The notes beneath the pieces are model-generated. The model did no database searches. It was not told the DNA's origin and saw only the letters and a list, made by a program, of their open reading frames with translations. A stretch of DNA of 64,000 nt from CAZGZD01 sp964401915. Its GTDB lineage: Bacteria > Patescibacteriota > Microgenomatia > UBA1406 > GWC2-37-13. Position numbers and translations under genes: made by a program. Positions 34,194 through 42,986 of the stretch are shown here, piece after piece (positions within the stretch are counted from its first letter, which is position 1; each line of letters begins with the position of its first letter). The stretch is from assembly GCA_964401915.1 (NCBI GenBank), contig CAYOAI010000002.1, positions 1 through 64,000 of the forward strand. Reading direction: 5' to 3'.

Positions 34194-35207
34194 ATGAGTG
34201 ACGATCAATCCCAATCCTCAACTCCACAAGCAGATGACATTGCTTCAGATTTTGTACCTCAACCCCTTGCAGATGATGCATCACCAAAGAAAAAGAATGT
34301 TTTGGTGCGCATTTATCAAAGTCCAAGATCAAAAATACTTCTAGCCGTATTCGCCTTGTTGATGGTTGGTGTTGGATTTGTCGCCACACAGAAAGTGCAG
34401 ACGAATAAATCGAAGGCTTTTGAGCCTGGCTGCCAAAATAGATGTCTAAGTGGTTGGCAAGCATGTATTGAATACGCAAGGACTCATAACAGAACTTCTG
34501 TAGACGCTCCCGAGCGAGCAGCCTGTGGAAGCGCTCTAAATAATTGTTTTGCTGCTTGCGCAGCAGGCAGACAACCTGCCAGCTCCAACAGTTCCAACAA
34601 TTCAGCAGCCGCAGCCGCAGCCGCGCGAGCAGCAGAGGAAGCGAGAGTACGAGCCGAGTGGCAGAGAGCATATGCGTATGCGGTAGAGCTCAAAAAACAG
34701 CAAGAGTGGCGTGATGCTGCAGGATATGCACAAGCGTGCAATGATGCAGCAAGCCATGCTCCCAATCTTACTTGGCGTTCCACTCGTGGAGATGATGATG
34801 TGGTACAACCTGGGAATCGCGTAATCAAATTTCAGTTGGCTCCAAAGCAGGACGGAGCAATCATATTTATAGACGACAAAGCCAATCCATGGAGCGGGAG
34901 CTGTAATGATCTTAATGCTGGTGACAAGTGCTTAGTACCAGATGGTAAGGGTTTGAATAGGCGTGTAGATGGTAGCCGGATTACTCAAGCGCAAGTTGGG
35001 GTAGCAGGAATGAAGCAAACAACATATGCAGGATTTGAAGCTGGTCACAACTACAAGGTGTGGCTCAAAGGTATGAGTTGTGCAAAGCCATCTCCTGATT
35101 CAAATAAGCTCGATATCACTGTCTCCGAAGCAACGCCAGCAGCTGGCACAGGGACACCTTCTATATCTCCAACCGGTACTAATACTCAGCAGCAGGGACA
35201 TCTTTAG
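34194..35207 (+). CDS. Membrane-anchored Ala-rich surface protein
   Basis: 337 residues. An acidic cytoplasmic start, a basic stretch and a membrane helix (about 47-63) lead into FVATQKVQTNKSKAF, the motif shared with the proteins at 25963 and 30583. Outside are a Cys-containing helical part (CQNRCLSGWQACIEY...C...CFAAC), an Ala-rich helix, and a C-terminal beta domain (IIFIDDKANPW, CNDLNAGDKCLVP) paralogous to 30583. It diverges from the DsbB-like gene, which could form its disulfides. Confidence 0.72.
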   Translation: MSDDQSQSSTPQADDIASDFVPQPLADDASPKKKNVLVRIYQSPRSKILLAVFALLMVGVGFVATQKVQTNKSKAFEPGCQNRCLSGWQACIEYARTHNRTSVDAPERAACGSALNNCFAACAAGRQPASSNSSNNSAAAAAAARAAEEARVRAEWQRAYAYAVELKKQQEWRDAAGYAQACNDAASHAPNLTWRSTRGDDDVVQPGNRVIKFQLAPKQDGAIIFIDDKANPWSGSCNDLNAGDKCLVPDGKGLNRRVDGSRITQAQVGVAGMKQTTYAGFEAGHNYKVWLKGMSCAKPSPDSNKLDITVSEATPAAGTGTPSISPTGTNTQQQGHL

Positions 35208-35237
35208 AACTATCTCGATTGCTGCTATACTATTCAC

Positions 35238-36014
35238 ATGAAGCTTACGCTCTGTATTGCCGTCCACAACGAAGAAAAAAACTTGCATTATCCGCTTGAC
35301 CCCACCCTCGATATTGTAGATGAGGTGATTATTGTTGACGGGGAATCTGAGGATAATACGATCAAAGTTGCTGAAGGTTATGGGTCAAAGGTGAAGGTCA
35401 TCCGCACAGATAATCCGGCGATGTTCCATATTAACAAGCAAAAAGCCATAGATGCAGCGCGCGGCGAGTGGATCTTGCAGCTTGATGCCGACGAGGCGCT
35501 GACCGATGAGCTAAGCGCTGAAATTCAGAAGATAATAGGTGAATATAAAGAAGGAGATGCTGTAGCCTATTGGATTCCACGACGGAATTTATTCCTCAAT
35601 AGATTTCTTAGCAAGGGTGGGCAGTATCCAGACTATACAATCCGGCTCTACAGGCGCGGAGTGGCGCACTTCCCATGTCGTGATGTGCATGAGAATGTGG
35701 AGGTGAAGGGCGAAGTGGGGCATCTCTCAAGCGATATACTGCACTATGCGGATCCAGATTTTTCTCGATATCTACTTCGTTGGGATCGCTATACCACGAG
35801 TGAGGCCGCACTTTTGGTTGAAAAGGGCACAAAGCCCAATGGCTTCATTTACTTCGCGATTAAGCCTATTCATTGGTTTTTTAAGGCATATTTCAGACAC
35901 GGCGGGTATGTGGATGGATTCCCTGGATTTGTATTCGCACTATTTTCCTCCATCCGCTTCTGGGCGATATATGTGAAAGTGTGGGTGATGCAGAATTCGA
36001 AAATCACACAATAA
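35238..36014 (+). CDS. Glycosyltransferase family 2 protein
   Basis: 258 residues. LCIAVHNEEKNL opens the GT-A fold, VDEVIIVDGESEDNT and WILQLDADEALTDEL carry the nucleotide-sugar and DxD-like motifs. It resembles the WaaE/KdtX-type beta-1,4-glucosyltransferase group and has a basic C-terminal amphipathic segment. The acceptor is unknown. TATACT (35226-35231) ends six bases before the ATG, so its mRNA may be leaderless. Confidence 0.85.
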   Translation: MKLTLCIAVHNEEKNLHYPLDPTLDIVDEVIIVDGESEDNTIKVAEGYGSKVKVIRTDNPAMFHINKQKAIDAARGEWILQLDADEALTDELSAEIQKIIGEYKEGDAVAYWIPRRNLFLNRFLSKGGQYPDYTIRLYRRGVAHFPCRDVHENVEVKGEVGHLSSDILHYADPDFSRYLLRWDRYTTSEAALLVEKGTKPNGFIYFAIKPIHWFFKAYFRHGGYVDGFPGFVFALFSSIRFWAIYVKVWVMQNSKITQ

Positions 36015-36016
36015 GG

Positions 36017-36043
36017 TTGACAGAACCAGTTTTTTTGTATAGA
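36017..36043 (+). promoter_or_regulatory. Promoter of the YtxH-like gene
   Basis: TTGACA (36017-36022) with TATAGA about 15 bases later (36038-36043); the start codon at 36052 is eight bases further. The spacing is short for a sigma-70 promoter, so the exact -10 is uncertain. Confidence 0.45.
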
Positions 36044-36051
36044 GTATAGAT

Positions 36052-36492
36052 ATGGCAAAGAAAAAATCAGGATTGGGACTGGGCGTAGCACTTGGCGCAG
36101 CAGCAGGTGCGATAGCTGGTATACTTTTTGCCCCCAAGACAGGTAAGAGTACACGAGAAGCTATCAAAAAGACAGCTAAAAGCCTTGAGAAAAAAGTAAA
36201 AAGTGGAGAGATAAAGCGCGACATCAAAAAACTCACATCTAAAGTATCTGTCGATGCTAAAGATTTATATAAAAAGGCTAAAAGTGACGTTGACGCTCGG
36301 GTCAAAGAGTTTAAAAAAGGTACTGGCACAATAAAACGAGATAATTATGAAAAAATAGTAGCAGATGTTGTTTCTACCTTCAAAAAAGACGCAAAATATA
36401 CACAAGCTGCGCTCATCAAACTTAAAAAGCAACTTCAAGCTGACGCTAAGCGAGTAGTCTCAGTAGCAAAGAAAGCCACAAAGAAAAAGTAA
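36052..36492 (+). CDS. YtxH-like membrane-associated protein
   Basis: 146 residues. The Gly-Ala-rich hydrophobic start GLGVALGAAAGAIAGILFAPKTGKSTRE is the YtxH signature, followed by a very Lys-rich helical and coiled-coil region. Such proteins are associated with stress responses or the envelope. The gene is followed 18 bases later by another small membrane protein. Confidence 0.85.
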   Translation: MAKKKSGLGLGVALGAAAGAIAGILFAPKTGKSTREAIKKTAKSLEKKVKSGEIKRDIKKLTSKVSVDAKDLYKKAKSDVDARVKEFKKGTGTIKRDNYEKIVADVVSTFKKDAKYTQAALIKLKKQLQADAKRVVSVAKKATKKK

Positions 36493-36510
36493 GCTACTAA
36501 AATATACGTT

Positions 36511-36777
36511 ATGGATGTTCAGAATACCTTTCTCATACTTGGCATTGTCTACTTCACAATATCGATTGTTATTGTCTTCGCTATCTTGTGGGTCTTTATT
36601 GCGTATTATCTAAGATTTAAGCGGCAGGTAAATCGCTTCAAGGACGGATTCGATGCGGTATCCCGCGCAAGTGGGTGGGTGGGGAAGCAGTCGCCAGTAC
36701 TCGTGACTTTTGTCTCCGCGATCCTCGCCAGTGCACTTAAAAATATCAAGGATAGGAAGAGAAAAGCCAAAGAATAA
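36511..36777 (+). CDS. Small membrane protein
   Basis: 88 residues: an N-terminal membrane helix (about 8-30), a basic amphipathic segment, and a second weakly hydrophobic segment (about 62-76) with a Lys-Arg tail. It resembles the general layout of DUF948-type proteins that often follow YtxH genes, but sequence support is thin. Probably cotranscribed with the YtxH-like gene. Confidence 0.65.
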   Translation: MDVQNTFLILGIVYFTISIVIVFAILWVFIAYYLRFKRQVNRFKDGFDAVSRASGWVGKQSPVLVTFVSAILASALKNIKDRKRKAKE

Positions 36778-36795
36778 CTTCAATTGTATATAGTA

Positions 36796-36824
36796 TTGAC
36801 TTTTTGTACTTAATGTACTATATT
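36796..36824 (+). promoter_or_regulatory. Promoter upstream of 36856
   Basis: TTGACT (36796-36801), exactly 17 bases, TATATT (36819-36824). The start codon at 36856 leaves a leader of about 25 bases. Confidence 0.65.
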
Positions 36825-36855
36825 ACTCACAACCAATAGTATTTTCTATTCAAAT

Positions 36856-37194
36856 ATGGCAAATAAAGAATTACACGTCGAAGAGTCTGAACCAAGAGTA
36901 GTAATGTATGACACTCATGTTGCTGGATACAATAAAAGATCTGGTACGGCCTATACGACCGAAGGTAAAAAGGTTCAGGCGAAAGACATTGAGGGGAATG
37001 TTATCTACGAAAAAAATATTAAGGCTGTTGGAGTCGGAATATTTGGCCTTATGAAGATTCCATTCTATCTACGCAGGCAGAAGTGGGCACTTGGCCATGC
37101 TGCACGCAGAGTAAGACGGCAAAATAAAGCGAGAACCAAAGAGATTGGACAGCAGCTTTTTGAGCAAATGTCAGGACCAGGCCCTGGACATTAA
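36856..37194 (+). CDS. Hypothetical basic protein
   Basis: 112 residues, not recognised. The C-terminal half is very basic (RRQKWALGHAARRVRRQNKARTKE), with a short hydrophobic stretch AVGVGIFGLMKIPF in the middle. It could bind nucleic acid or the membrane surface. It has its own promoter. Confidence 0.6.
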   Translation: MANKELHVEESEPRVVMYDTHVAGYNKRSGTAYTTEGKKVQAKDIEGNVIYEKNIKAVGVGIFGLMKIPFYLRRQKWALGHAARRVRRQNKARTKEIGQQLFEQMSGPGPGH

Positions 37195-37203
37195 CTTCTG
37201 TAG

Positions 37204-38004
37204 CTATCTACTTTGAAATGCTGCTCTTCTGAATTGACTAAAATTGGCCTGAAATGCAGGTCCATTCTTAGGTAGAGTATCACGAATTCCTTTTACTAAA
37301 TTAGGTGTTAACTTCCTAAAATCCTCAATTTCTGAACCAGCATATATACCAGCAAGTGTTGTTCTTATGTGTCTCGGACCTCTCCAATTTCGTTGTGCCA
37401 TTTCTCTTTCCTCGTCAGGTGGAAGGATTGATTGGAGTGCCTCCATGATATCTGGGCCCGCCACCTCCAATGTTCCAATTGAAGGTAGTTGATATAACTC
37501 TTGCCCCTTAGGAAGCCCCTCTGTGGTTGTCCACTTGATCAGTGGAGCAAGAAGTGGAACTATTGGACTTGGTCTTCCTGATTCGACAATAAGCCCCTTC
37601 ATAGTTTCTTGAATGCCGCGGGCAAGATGATTTCTCGTAAGAATTGGATGAGAAATTGTGGCGTCAACCCTACCTGCTGCTCTATTTGCATTTTGATAAA
37701 CTCGCCCGACGATAGTATCAACCTCTGACACAAATTGCGCTTGAGGATCTTCGAATCCACCAACATGATCGACTATTCCGCCAAGTCGATCCAGCAAGCC
37801 TGGTAGTTGAGATAATGTATGAGCTGCATTCTCAGCCTGCCTGCCTGTTTCAGAAGAGACTACGCCAAGTTTAGTCAAATGTGACATCCCGCTTACAATA
37901 GCTGCGATGTTGGTTAATCCATCAATCGGAAGACCAAGTATTTGTGTTGGTTTATTTATTCCTACCTCAACTTCTGATGGAGTAGCTCTTGGTTCTGCGT
38001 CCAT
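37204..38004 (-). CDS. Hypothetical protein
   Basis: 266 residues, not recognised. Helical, soluble, without Cys or a signal peptide. Its start overlaps the 3' end of the upstream glycosyltransferase-like gene by 38 bases in another frame. A TATACT box lies 10 bases before its ATG, so it may have its own promoter within that gene. It resembles the other soluble unknowns at 9096 and 11467 only in general style. Confidence 0.6.
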   Translation of the reverse strand: MDAEPRATPSEVEVGINKPTQILGLPIDGLTNIAAIVSGMSHLTKLGVVSSETGRQAENAAHTLSQLPGLLDRLGGIVDHVGGFEDPQAQFVSEVDTIVGRVYQNANRAAGRVDATISHPILTRNHLARGIQETMKGLIVESGRPSPIVPLLAPLIKWTTTEGLPKGQELYQLPSIGTLEVAGPDIMEALQSILPPDEEREMAQRNWRGPRHIRTTLAGIYAGSEIEDFRKLTPNLVKGIRDTLPKNGPAFQANFSQFRRAAFQSR

Positions 38005-40966
38005 GTATAAATATAGTATACAAAAGAATTATAATAATCAAACCAAATCCAGCAAATTCAAGGTACTGTGGCCAGAATATAATAACAATGTGTTGATTTT
38101 GAGAATTGGACTCCAGTTTCCACCCATTGGCCCAGTTGTTTATTCGAACATGAGTATTGATTTTTTTTCCTGTTATAAATGGTAGATAGTGGGCAATAAA
38201 GGAGTCGCGCTTTACTTCATATGCAGTCCACCCTGGACTGTATGATTGATAAAGAATAAGATCGGTATTGGTGTCAACCATATCCAATTGAACGCTGTAG
38301 CTAAATAAGTTGTTTTTTCTGGCGACATAGGTATTGGTAAATGTCCCGTGTAGTGGAGTAATTCCACCCTTGTCAAAGTAGACCTCCGAAATTACCTTAT
38401 AAGGGAACGTATAGATCTCAATTGGATCGATTATGTCCTCAGATTGAAGATTTGCATAGGAGTTGAGCTGAAAAGTAAATGCATAACCACGGCCAGAATT
38501 AAGAGTTGGCGGCAAGATAAAATGATGTACATTATCAATAAGGCGAGCTTCAAGAAAGCTCTGACCTCGAGTTTGATCTAAAATGTAAAAATATGGTCTA
38601 CGGCCTGTGATATTTTTGGTTTTTACCTTGATAATATATCCATATCGTTGTTCAAGCTCTGGCGCACTGTAGCTAAAGCAGGCAATGGCGCCTGAGTGTA
38701 CACTGACAGCAAGTCCGCCCTCTTCTACATTGGAACTTATTGGATGTGTGATATCTGTTGCTCCGCAATTATCTACCGTCGTGAGATAGGATGGGATTTT
38801 TTTGACAAGCTCTTTGGGTATTTTGACTTCAATTTGATTATTTTTGACCGACAATTTGGCTGTGATCTTGTATTTTTTGACTCGGTTGTCTTGAAAAATT
38901 TGTGCTTCGCGACTCGCAATAAGCGCAGATCCAAGCTTGTCTGCAACAAGCACATCAGACTTTTTTGAGAGTATGAATTCATTCTCATATTCATTCAATG
39001 ACCAAGTTTTGTCGGGAATCTCAGTTGCTGTGGTGAGATTTACGAATGGCCAGTAGCGATCGTAGGTCGATTTGGGGCTTTCTAAGCTGGAATATTCGCC
39101 ATAGCTCTCATATGCTGGGTCTATCGATTGAATTGAGAGAGTCGGGCCGGAGATTGGTAGATCTTTGCCGACTGAGATAAAGTCTTGAGTTTTCTTGGTT
39201 GAGGATATGCTGTAGATGTCGATGTATTTTCCACTTTTTACAATTCTTGCTCCAGGAATGCGGGATAGCATTTTTACGATTCGATCGTACTGAATACCTC
39301 GAAGAGTGGCACTTACAGGAAGTAAGCTTTTATCAAGCACGAAGTAGTCAATATCATATTTTCTGGTAATCTGCGTAAGTTCGTCAATATTCTCGGAATC
39401 TACGGCCTGCTTGATTTGCCAGAAGTAGCTTTCACTTTCTTTAGACCAGACATCAAAGGTCCGAGACACAATAGGTTGCTCGATCCCATACCAGATAAAT
39501 CCAGATCCATTATATCCCCATCTTGTGAAATACCAACCCCAAAAAGTATGATCTGGTAAAAGGGCAATGCGACTATTTGGATTTTGACTTTTAAAATATT
39601 CAAATAATTCACTATACTCTGTCGGAATTTTGACTTTCATATCGGTTGCGAATAGGTTTCCCTTGAAAGCGGGTACTGCTTGAGTCACAATAAGTGCAAT
39701 AAAAAGACCCGCTATGAGTGTCTGCCTTTTTAGTTTTACGCCAATATACGAGGCACTATATGCAATGAAATAAGAGACGACAAAAGCATATAGGACGATA
39801 AATTTGGTGAATGGTATACGGAATATCTCATTAATAAATCTATTCTGCCGAATTAACTGATTTATTAGTGAAAAGGGTAGGGTTGCATTCAGAAGTGCGA
39901 GCGCACACAGTATGAGTAGTGCTATGAATTGAGCTCTAAAGCGAGATTTTGCAAAAATTCCGATATATGAAGTAATACTTAGAATGTATAAGACAAATAT
40001 AATTCCCAAATTCCCAAAATACTCTTTCCAAGGAGCAAAAAGCGGGTTATTTTTTATATCAGATAGGTCGACATAAAATCCCTGCATAGTCAGAAAATTT
40101 TTGAATGTTCCTTTTTCAAGATTTTGATAATATAGATCATCTGTGGCGAGCTGATTCATCTTGTTGTCTGTGACGACAGATCCAGATGTACGAAGGAAAT
40201 ATAATTGAGGTAAGATCCAAAAAGCATTAATTGCCAGAATCAATAGTCCGAGCGCAATTACTTTTGGTAAGTCTCGAATGCTTTTTTTGGAAGCAATAGA
40301 GACGATTGTAATTATCCCAAGCGTAAGTCCATATACCACAAAATTAGTCTGTATATACCATGCTGGAGACGCAAGAATATTTACGAGTATGAATGCGAAA
40401 AGATTACGTTTGGTTGCTTCACCATTGAGTATGGTGAGATATGCAATGATAAGCCAGGGTAAGAATGCATAAAAATGCGAAAATGCCTCAAAAGGTACAT
40501 AAAAAATCTGAATTGTCGCAAAATTTAGAAGATAAAAAAGTCCGCCGACGAACGCATATATCTTTTTTTTGACGGTTAATCCACTCACAACAAGCAGCTG
40601 ATACATGCCAATTGATCCAATAGCAAGCATCGCGATATGATAGACCCAACGAATGAGATGCTGAGGGAGAAAAAGATCAGCAATCCATATCCACAGCGCG
40701 CGCACCAAGTCTGCTGGGTGGGCAAGTCCGGCCGGTAGGCCAAAGCTCTGGTATTCTTGCCATACTCCATAAAATGCGCGTTTGATTCCAAGAACTGGCG
40801 AGAGATCTGTCTGTATATTATCCCAGCCCGACAAATAATATCCATGCTTGTAGTTTGTGATAAAAAGAAGAGCTGTGACCGCAAACAGTATGAGCGGATA
40901 TATGTGTTTTGTGATTTTGTTCTTTATATCTCCCATTGGATTAATTGTAGTTGAGAGACGCACCAT
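37967..40966 (-). CDS. Large GT-C-like multi-pass membrane protein
   Basis: 999 residues. About 12-13 membrane helices in the first half, starting with a short loop GYYLSGWDN that contains an Asp typical of GT-C enzymes, then a large outer domain (about 470-950) and a last membrane helix near the end. It resembles YfhO-like and arabinofuranosyltransferase-like GT-C proteins. It probably transfers lipid-linked sugars to surface glycans or proteins. A GT4 gene lies just upstream on the same strand. Confidence 0.75.
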   Translation of the reverse strand: MVRLSTTINPMGDIKNKITKHIYPLILFAVTALLFITNYKHGYYLSGWDNIQTDLSPVLGIKRAFYGVWQEYQSFGLPAGLAHPADLVRALWIWIADLFLPQHLIRWVYHIAMLAIGSIGMYQLLVVSGLTVKKKIYAFVGGLFYLLNFATIQIFYVPFEAFSHFYAFLPWLIIAYLTILNGEATKRNLFAFILVNILASPAWYIQTNFVVYGLTLGIITIVSIASKKSIRDLPKVIALGLLILAINAFWILPQLYFLRTSGSVVTDNKMNQLATDDLYYQNLEKGTFKNFLTMQGFYVDLSDIKNNPLFAPWKEYFGNLGIIFVLYILSITSYIGIFAKSRFRAQFIALLILCALALLNATLPFSLINQLIRQNRFINEIFRIPFTKFIVLYAFVVSYFIAYSASYIGVKLKRQTLIAGLFIALIVTQAVPAFKGNLFATDMKVKIPTEYSELFEYFKSQNPNSRIALLPDHTFWGWYFTRWGYNGSGFIWYGIEQPIVSRTFDVWSKESESYFWQIKQAVDSENIDELTQITRKYDIDYFVLDKSLLPVSATLRGIQYDRIVKMLSRIPGARIVKSGKYIDIYSISSTKKTQDFISVGKDLPISGPTLSIQSIDPAYESYGEYSSLESPKSTYDRYWPFVNLTTATEIPDKTWSLNEYENEFILSKKSDVLVADKLGSALIASREAQIFQDNRVKKYKITAKLSVKNNQIEVKIPKELVKKIPSYLTTVDNCGATDITHPISSNVEEGGLAVSVHSGAIACFSYSAPELEQRYGYIIKVKTKNITGRRPYFYILDQTRGQSFLEARLIDNVHHFILPPTLNSGRGYAFTFQLNSYANLQSEDIIDPIEIYTFPYKVISEVYFDKGGITPLHGTFTNTYVARKNNLFSYSVQLDMVDTNTDLILYQSYSPGWTAYEVKRDSFIAHYLPFITGKKINTHVRINNWANGWKLESNSQNQHIVIIFWPQYLEFAGFGLIIIILLYTIFIHGRRTKSYSIRS

Positions 40967-40977
40967 TTTCTATTTGC

Positions 40978-42261
40978 TTATGAGTATGCAAGTGATTTTT
41001 TGGTGTAAGGAAGAAGTAGTCTCTCGTATTCGTATGTTGCCTCACGGATATGTCGGCGTTTGGCAAGCGCGAGTGAGAACTGATTTAGACTACGCAAGTA
41101 TTTTTTGTCTTTTCTTAATTTTTCAATACGAGCTTGAAAAGAACGCTTAGAAAGTGGGAAGAAGAGGTCTGCTTCACTGATATTAGTAGCTTGGCGAGAC
41201 ATACGAATATCGTGGCTTTTGTCATAGTCCTTGAGACGATCCGAAAGAAGTACGGGCTTTTTAAAAGATAGCGCAAGTGAGAGCGGGCCAGATGCAGACA
41301 TAAATGTTCGGTAGGGAATAACAACTATATCAGCTGTTGCAAAGATAGTACTGACATCCTCATCTTGGACAAATCCGGTGAGTGTGATGTTGGGGTAATT
41401 TTCGACATCTTTTTGGATTTTTTTATAAAAAATGTCATAGTGGCTCTTGCCTCCAAGTGTGAAGCTTGGTCCCCCAGCCATGACGAGCTTGACTCGGGTT
41501 GGTTTAGTCGATCCCACGGCTTTTATGATCCAATCAGATCCTTTGTACCAGTTCACAAATCCGAAAACAAGCACTACAAAATCTCGCGCTCGAAGATCGA
41601 GTCGTGCGCGGGCTGTGATCTTTGCGGGCAGCCTCTTTGGGGTCGTTGATAGAGGTATGACCTCTATTTTGTCTGCATCTACATATCGAGCGAGTCTTTC
41701 TTTGAGCTCATTTTCAAATACCACAATAGACTGCACATTTGCACCTACTGCTCTGTAAAAGTAGGCGAGGCCTGTATTTATTATGCGGAGCATGAGTGGA
41801 TTTTTTACATTAATATGGCTGCTTAGTGGGGATATATCAGTCACGACTTCATGAATCTCCATTGTTATAGACTTGCCCGATAGCTTCAGCAAGGTCAAAA
41901 GTAATGGAAAAATGAGTACGGCAAGATTCCCACCATATGTATTGAACTCAAACTGTATAAGCACCTGTCGTACTTTGTGACTGATAAGAGCGAAGTAGAG
42001 GATAAGTAGCAAACTAAGTGGGTTTCGACGATTCCAAAGGCGGGATACCTTTATATTGCCATGGGGGCCATCTCGCAATTCGCGGCGCCTACCAATACGC
42101 TCAGCCAATACGTGGATTTTTCGCTCCTTTGCAAGCGAGAGTAGTGTCTTTCTTGCATGCCAAGCTACGGCATTGAGGCCCTTTATGCCTGTTGTTGGAT
42201 CAGGATAGCTGGTGATGACCAGTAGGGAGTCTGCGTGATTGAATCCATTGACGATTTTCAT
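40978..42261 (-). CDS. Glycosyltransferase family 4 protein
   Basis: 427 residues, GT-B fold. The C-terminal domain holds LVFGFVNWYKGSDWIIKAVG, a strand KLVMAGGPS, ITLTGFVQDEDV and ADIVVIPYRTFMSASGPLSLAL, with the nucleotide-sugar-binding region. The enzyme would add a hexose to an envelope glycan. It is 11 bases upstream of the 999-aa membrane protein and likely in one operon with it. Confidence 0.88.
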   Translation of the reverse strand: MKIVNGFNHADSLLVITSYPDPTTGIKGLNAVAWHARKTLLSLAKERKIHVLAERIGRRRELRDGPHGNIKVSRLWNRRNPLSLLLILYFALISHKVRQVLIQFEFNTYGGNLAVLIFPLLLTLLKLSGKSITMEIHEVVTDISPLSSHINVKNPLMLRIINTGLAYFYRAVGANVQSIVVFENELKERLARYVDADKIEVIPLSTTPKRLPAKITARARLDLRARDFVVLVFGFVNWYKGSDWIIKAVGSTKPTRVKLVMAGGPSFTLGGKSHYDIFYKKIQKDVENYPNITLTGFVQDEDVSTIFATADIVVIPYRTFMSASGPLSLALSFKKPVLLSDRLKDYDKSHDIRMSRQATNISEADLFFPLSKRSFQARIEKLRKDKKYLRSLNQFSLALAKRRHIREATYEYERLLLPYTKKSLAYS

Positions 42262-42388
42262 AATATTTATTTTTTTGTAGTTAAGTACCGAAAATACTCG
42301 ATATAAGCTTAAGCCCCAAATGACAAGTAATTGCTTACTTGATCATCTGAGGCTTGTTGTATTCTTTATAAGTCATAAATAGTCTTGT

Positions 42389-42943
42389 TTATCGTGGCAA
42401 TTGCATAACTACGTGACCATCTGGTCCGACTACTTGTTGTGGATTACCTGTTGCGCTGTTTGCATGCAATGCAGCATCAACTGCTGTATTGACTGCAGCT
42501 CTTACGCTTGGGCAATTTGCACTCCAAAAAGTTCCTTGCAAATAATCGAGATGACGAACTGCAATATTAGTGGTTGGATCTGCCTGATAAACTCGAATGA
42601 CATTTCTATCATCTGGAGTTGGCGGGAGATCACCATCAAAAATAACGAAGTTATCATCACCAATTGGTTCAAGGTGTTCGGCTATCTTATTAACAAATGT
42701 TCCTGTTTCTTGTTCAAGGGGAGTAAATGCAAGTTGAGTACCTGGTTCACATACTTCTTCATCTGCTGGCGCTTCTGTTGTTGTCGTAGGTGCTACGGCT
42801 GTTGTAACTGTTGATTGAGTTTGAGAAGCGTTTTCTACTGTGACAGTTTCTGGCGCATCATCTGTAAACGGATTATCACAGGCTGTTGCTCCTCCTGCAA
42901 TTATGGCTGTTAATGCTATTCCTCTTATTAATTCTGCTCTCAT
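42389..42943 (-). CDS. Hypothetical exported protein, possible lipoprotein
   Basis: 184 residues. A signal-like start MRAELIRGIALTAIIAGG leads to TACDNP, a weak lipobox with Cys at about 22, followed by a Thr-rich linker (TTTTEAPADEE) and a globular domain with two Cys. The gene has a perfect Shine-Dalgarno sequence (AAAGGAGGTG), rare in this window. Its neighbour 42987 is also exported. Confidence 0.65.
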   Translation of the reverse strand: MRAELIRGIALTAIIAGGATACDNPFTDDAPETVTVENASQTQSTVTTAVAPTTTTEAPADEEVCEPGTQLAFTPLEQETGTFVNKIAEHLEPIGDDNFVIFDGDLPPTPDDRNVIRVYQADPTTNIAVRHLDYLQGTFWSANCPSVRAAVNTAVDAALHANSATGNPQQVVGPDGHVVMQLPR

Positions 42944-42950
42944 ATATTAT

Positions 42951-42964
42951 TTTCACCTCCTTTA
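42951..42964 (-). promoter_or_regulatory. Perfect Shine-Dalgarno site for the 42389-42943 gene
   Basis: On the minus strand AAAGGAGGTGA lies about eight bases before the ATG, complementary to the 16S anti-SD end over nine or more bases. Most other genes here show weak or no such site. Confidence 0.8.
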
Positions 42965-42986
42965 AAAAAAGTTCAATTGAATTGAT

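Noticed and set aside
37967..38004. Frameshift joining the 999-aa membrane protein and the 266-aa unknown
   Set aside because: The first protein ends normally after its last membrane helix and the second has its own start and upstream -10 box; the overlap is short.
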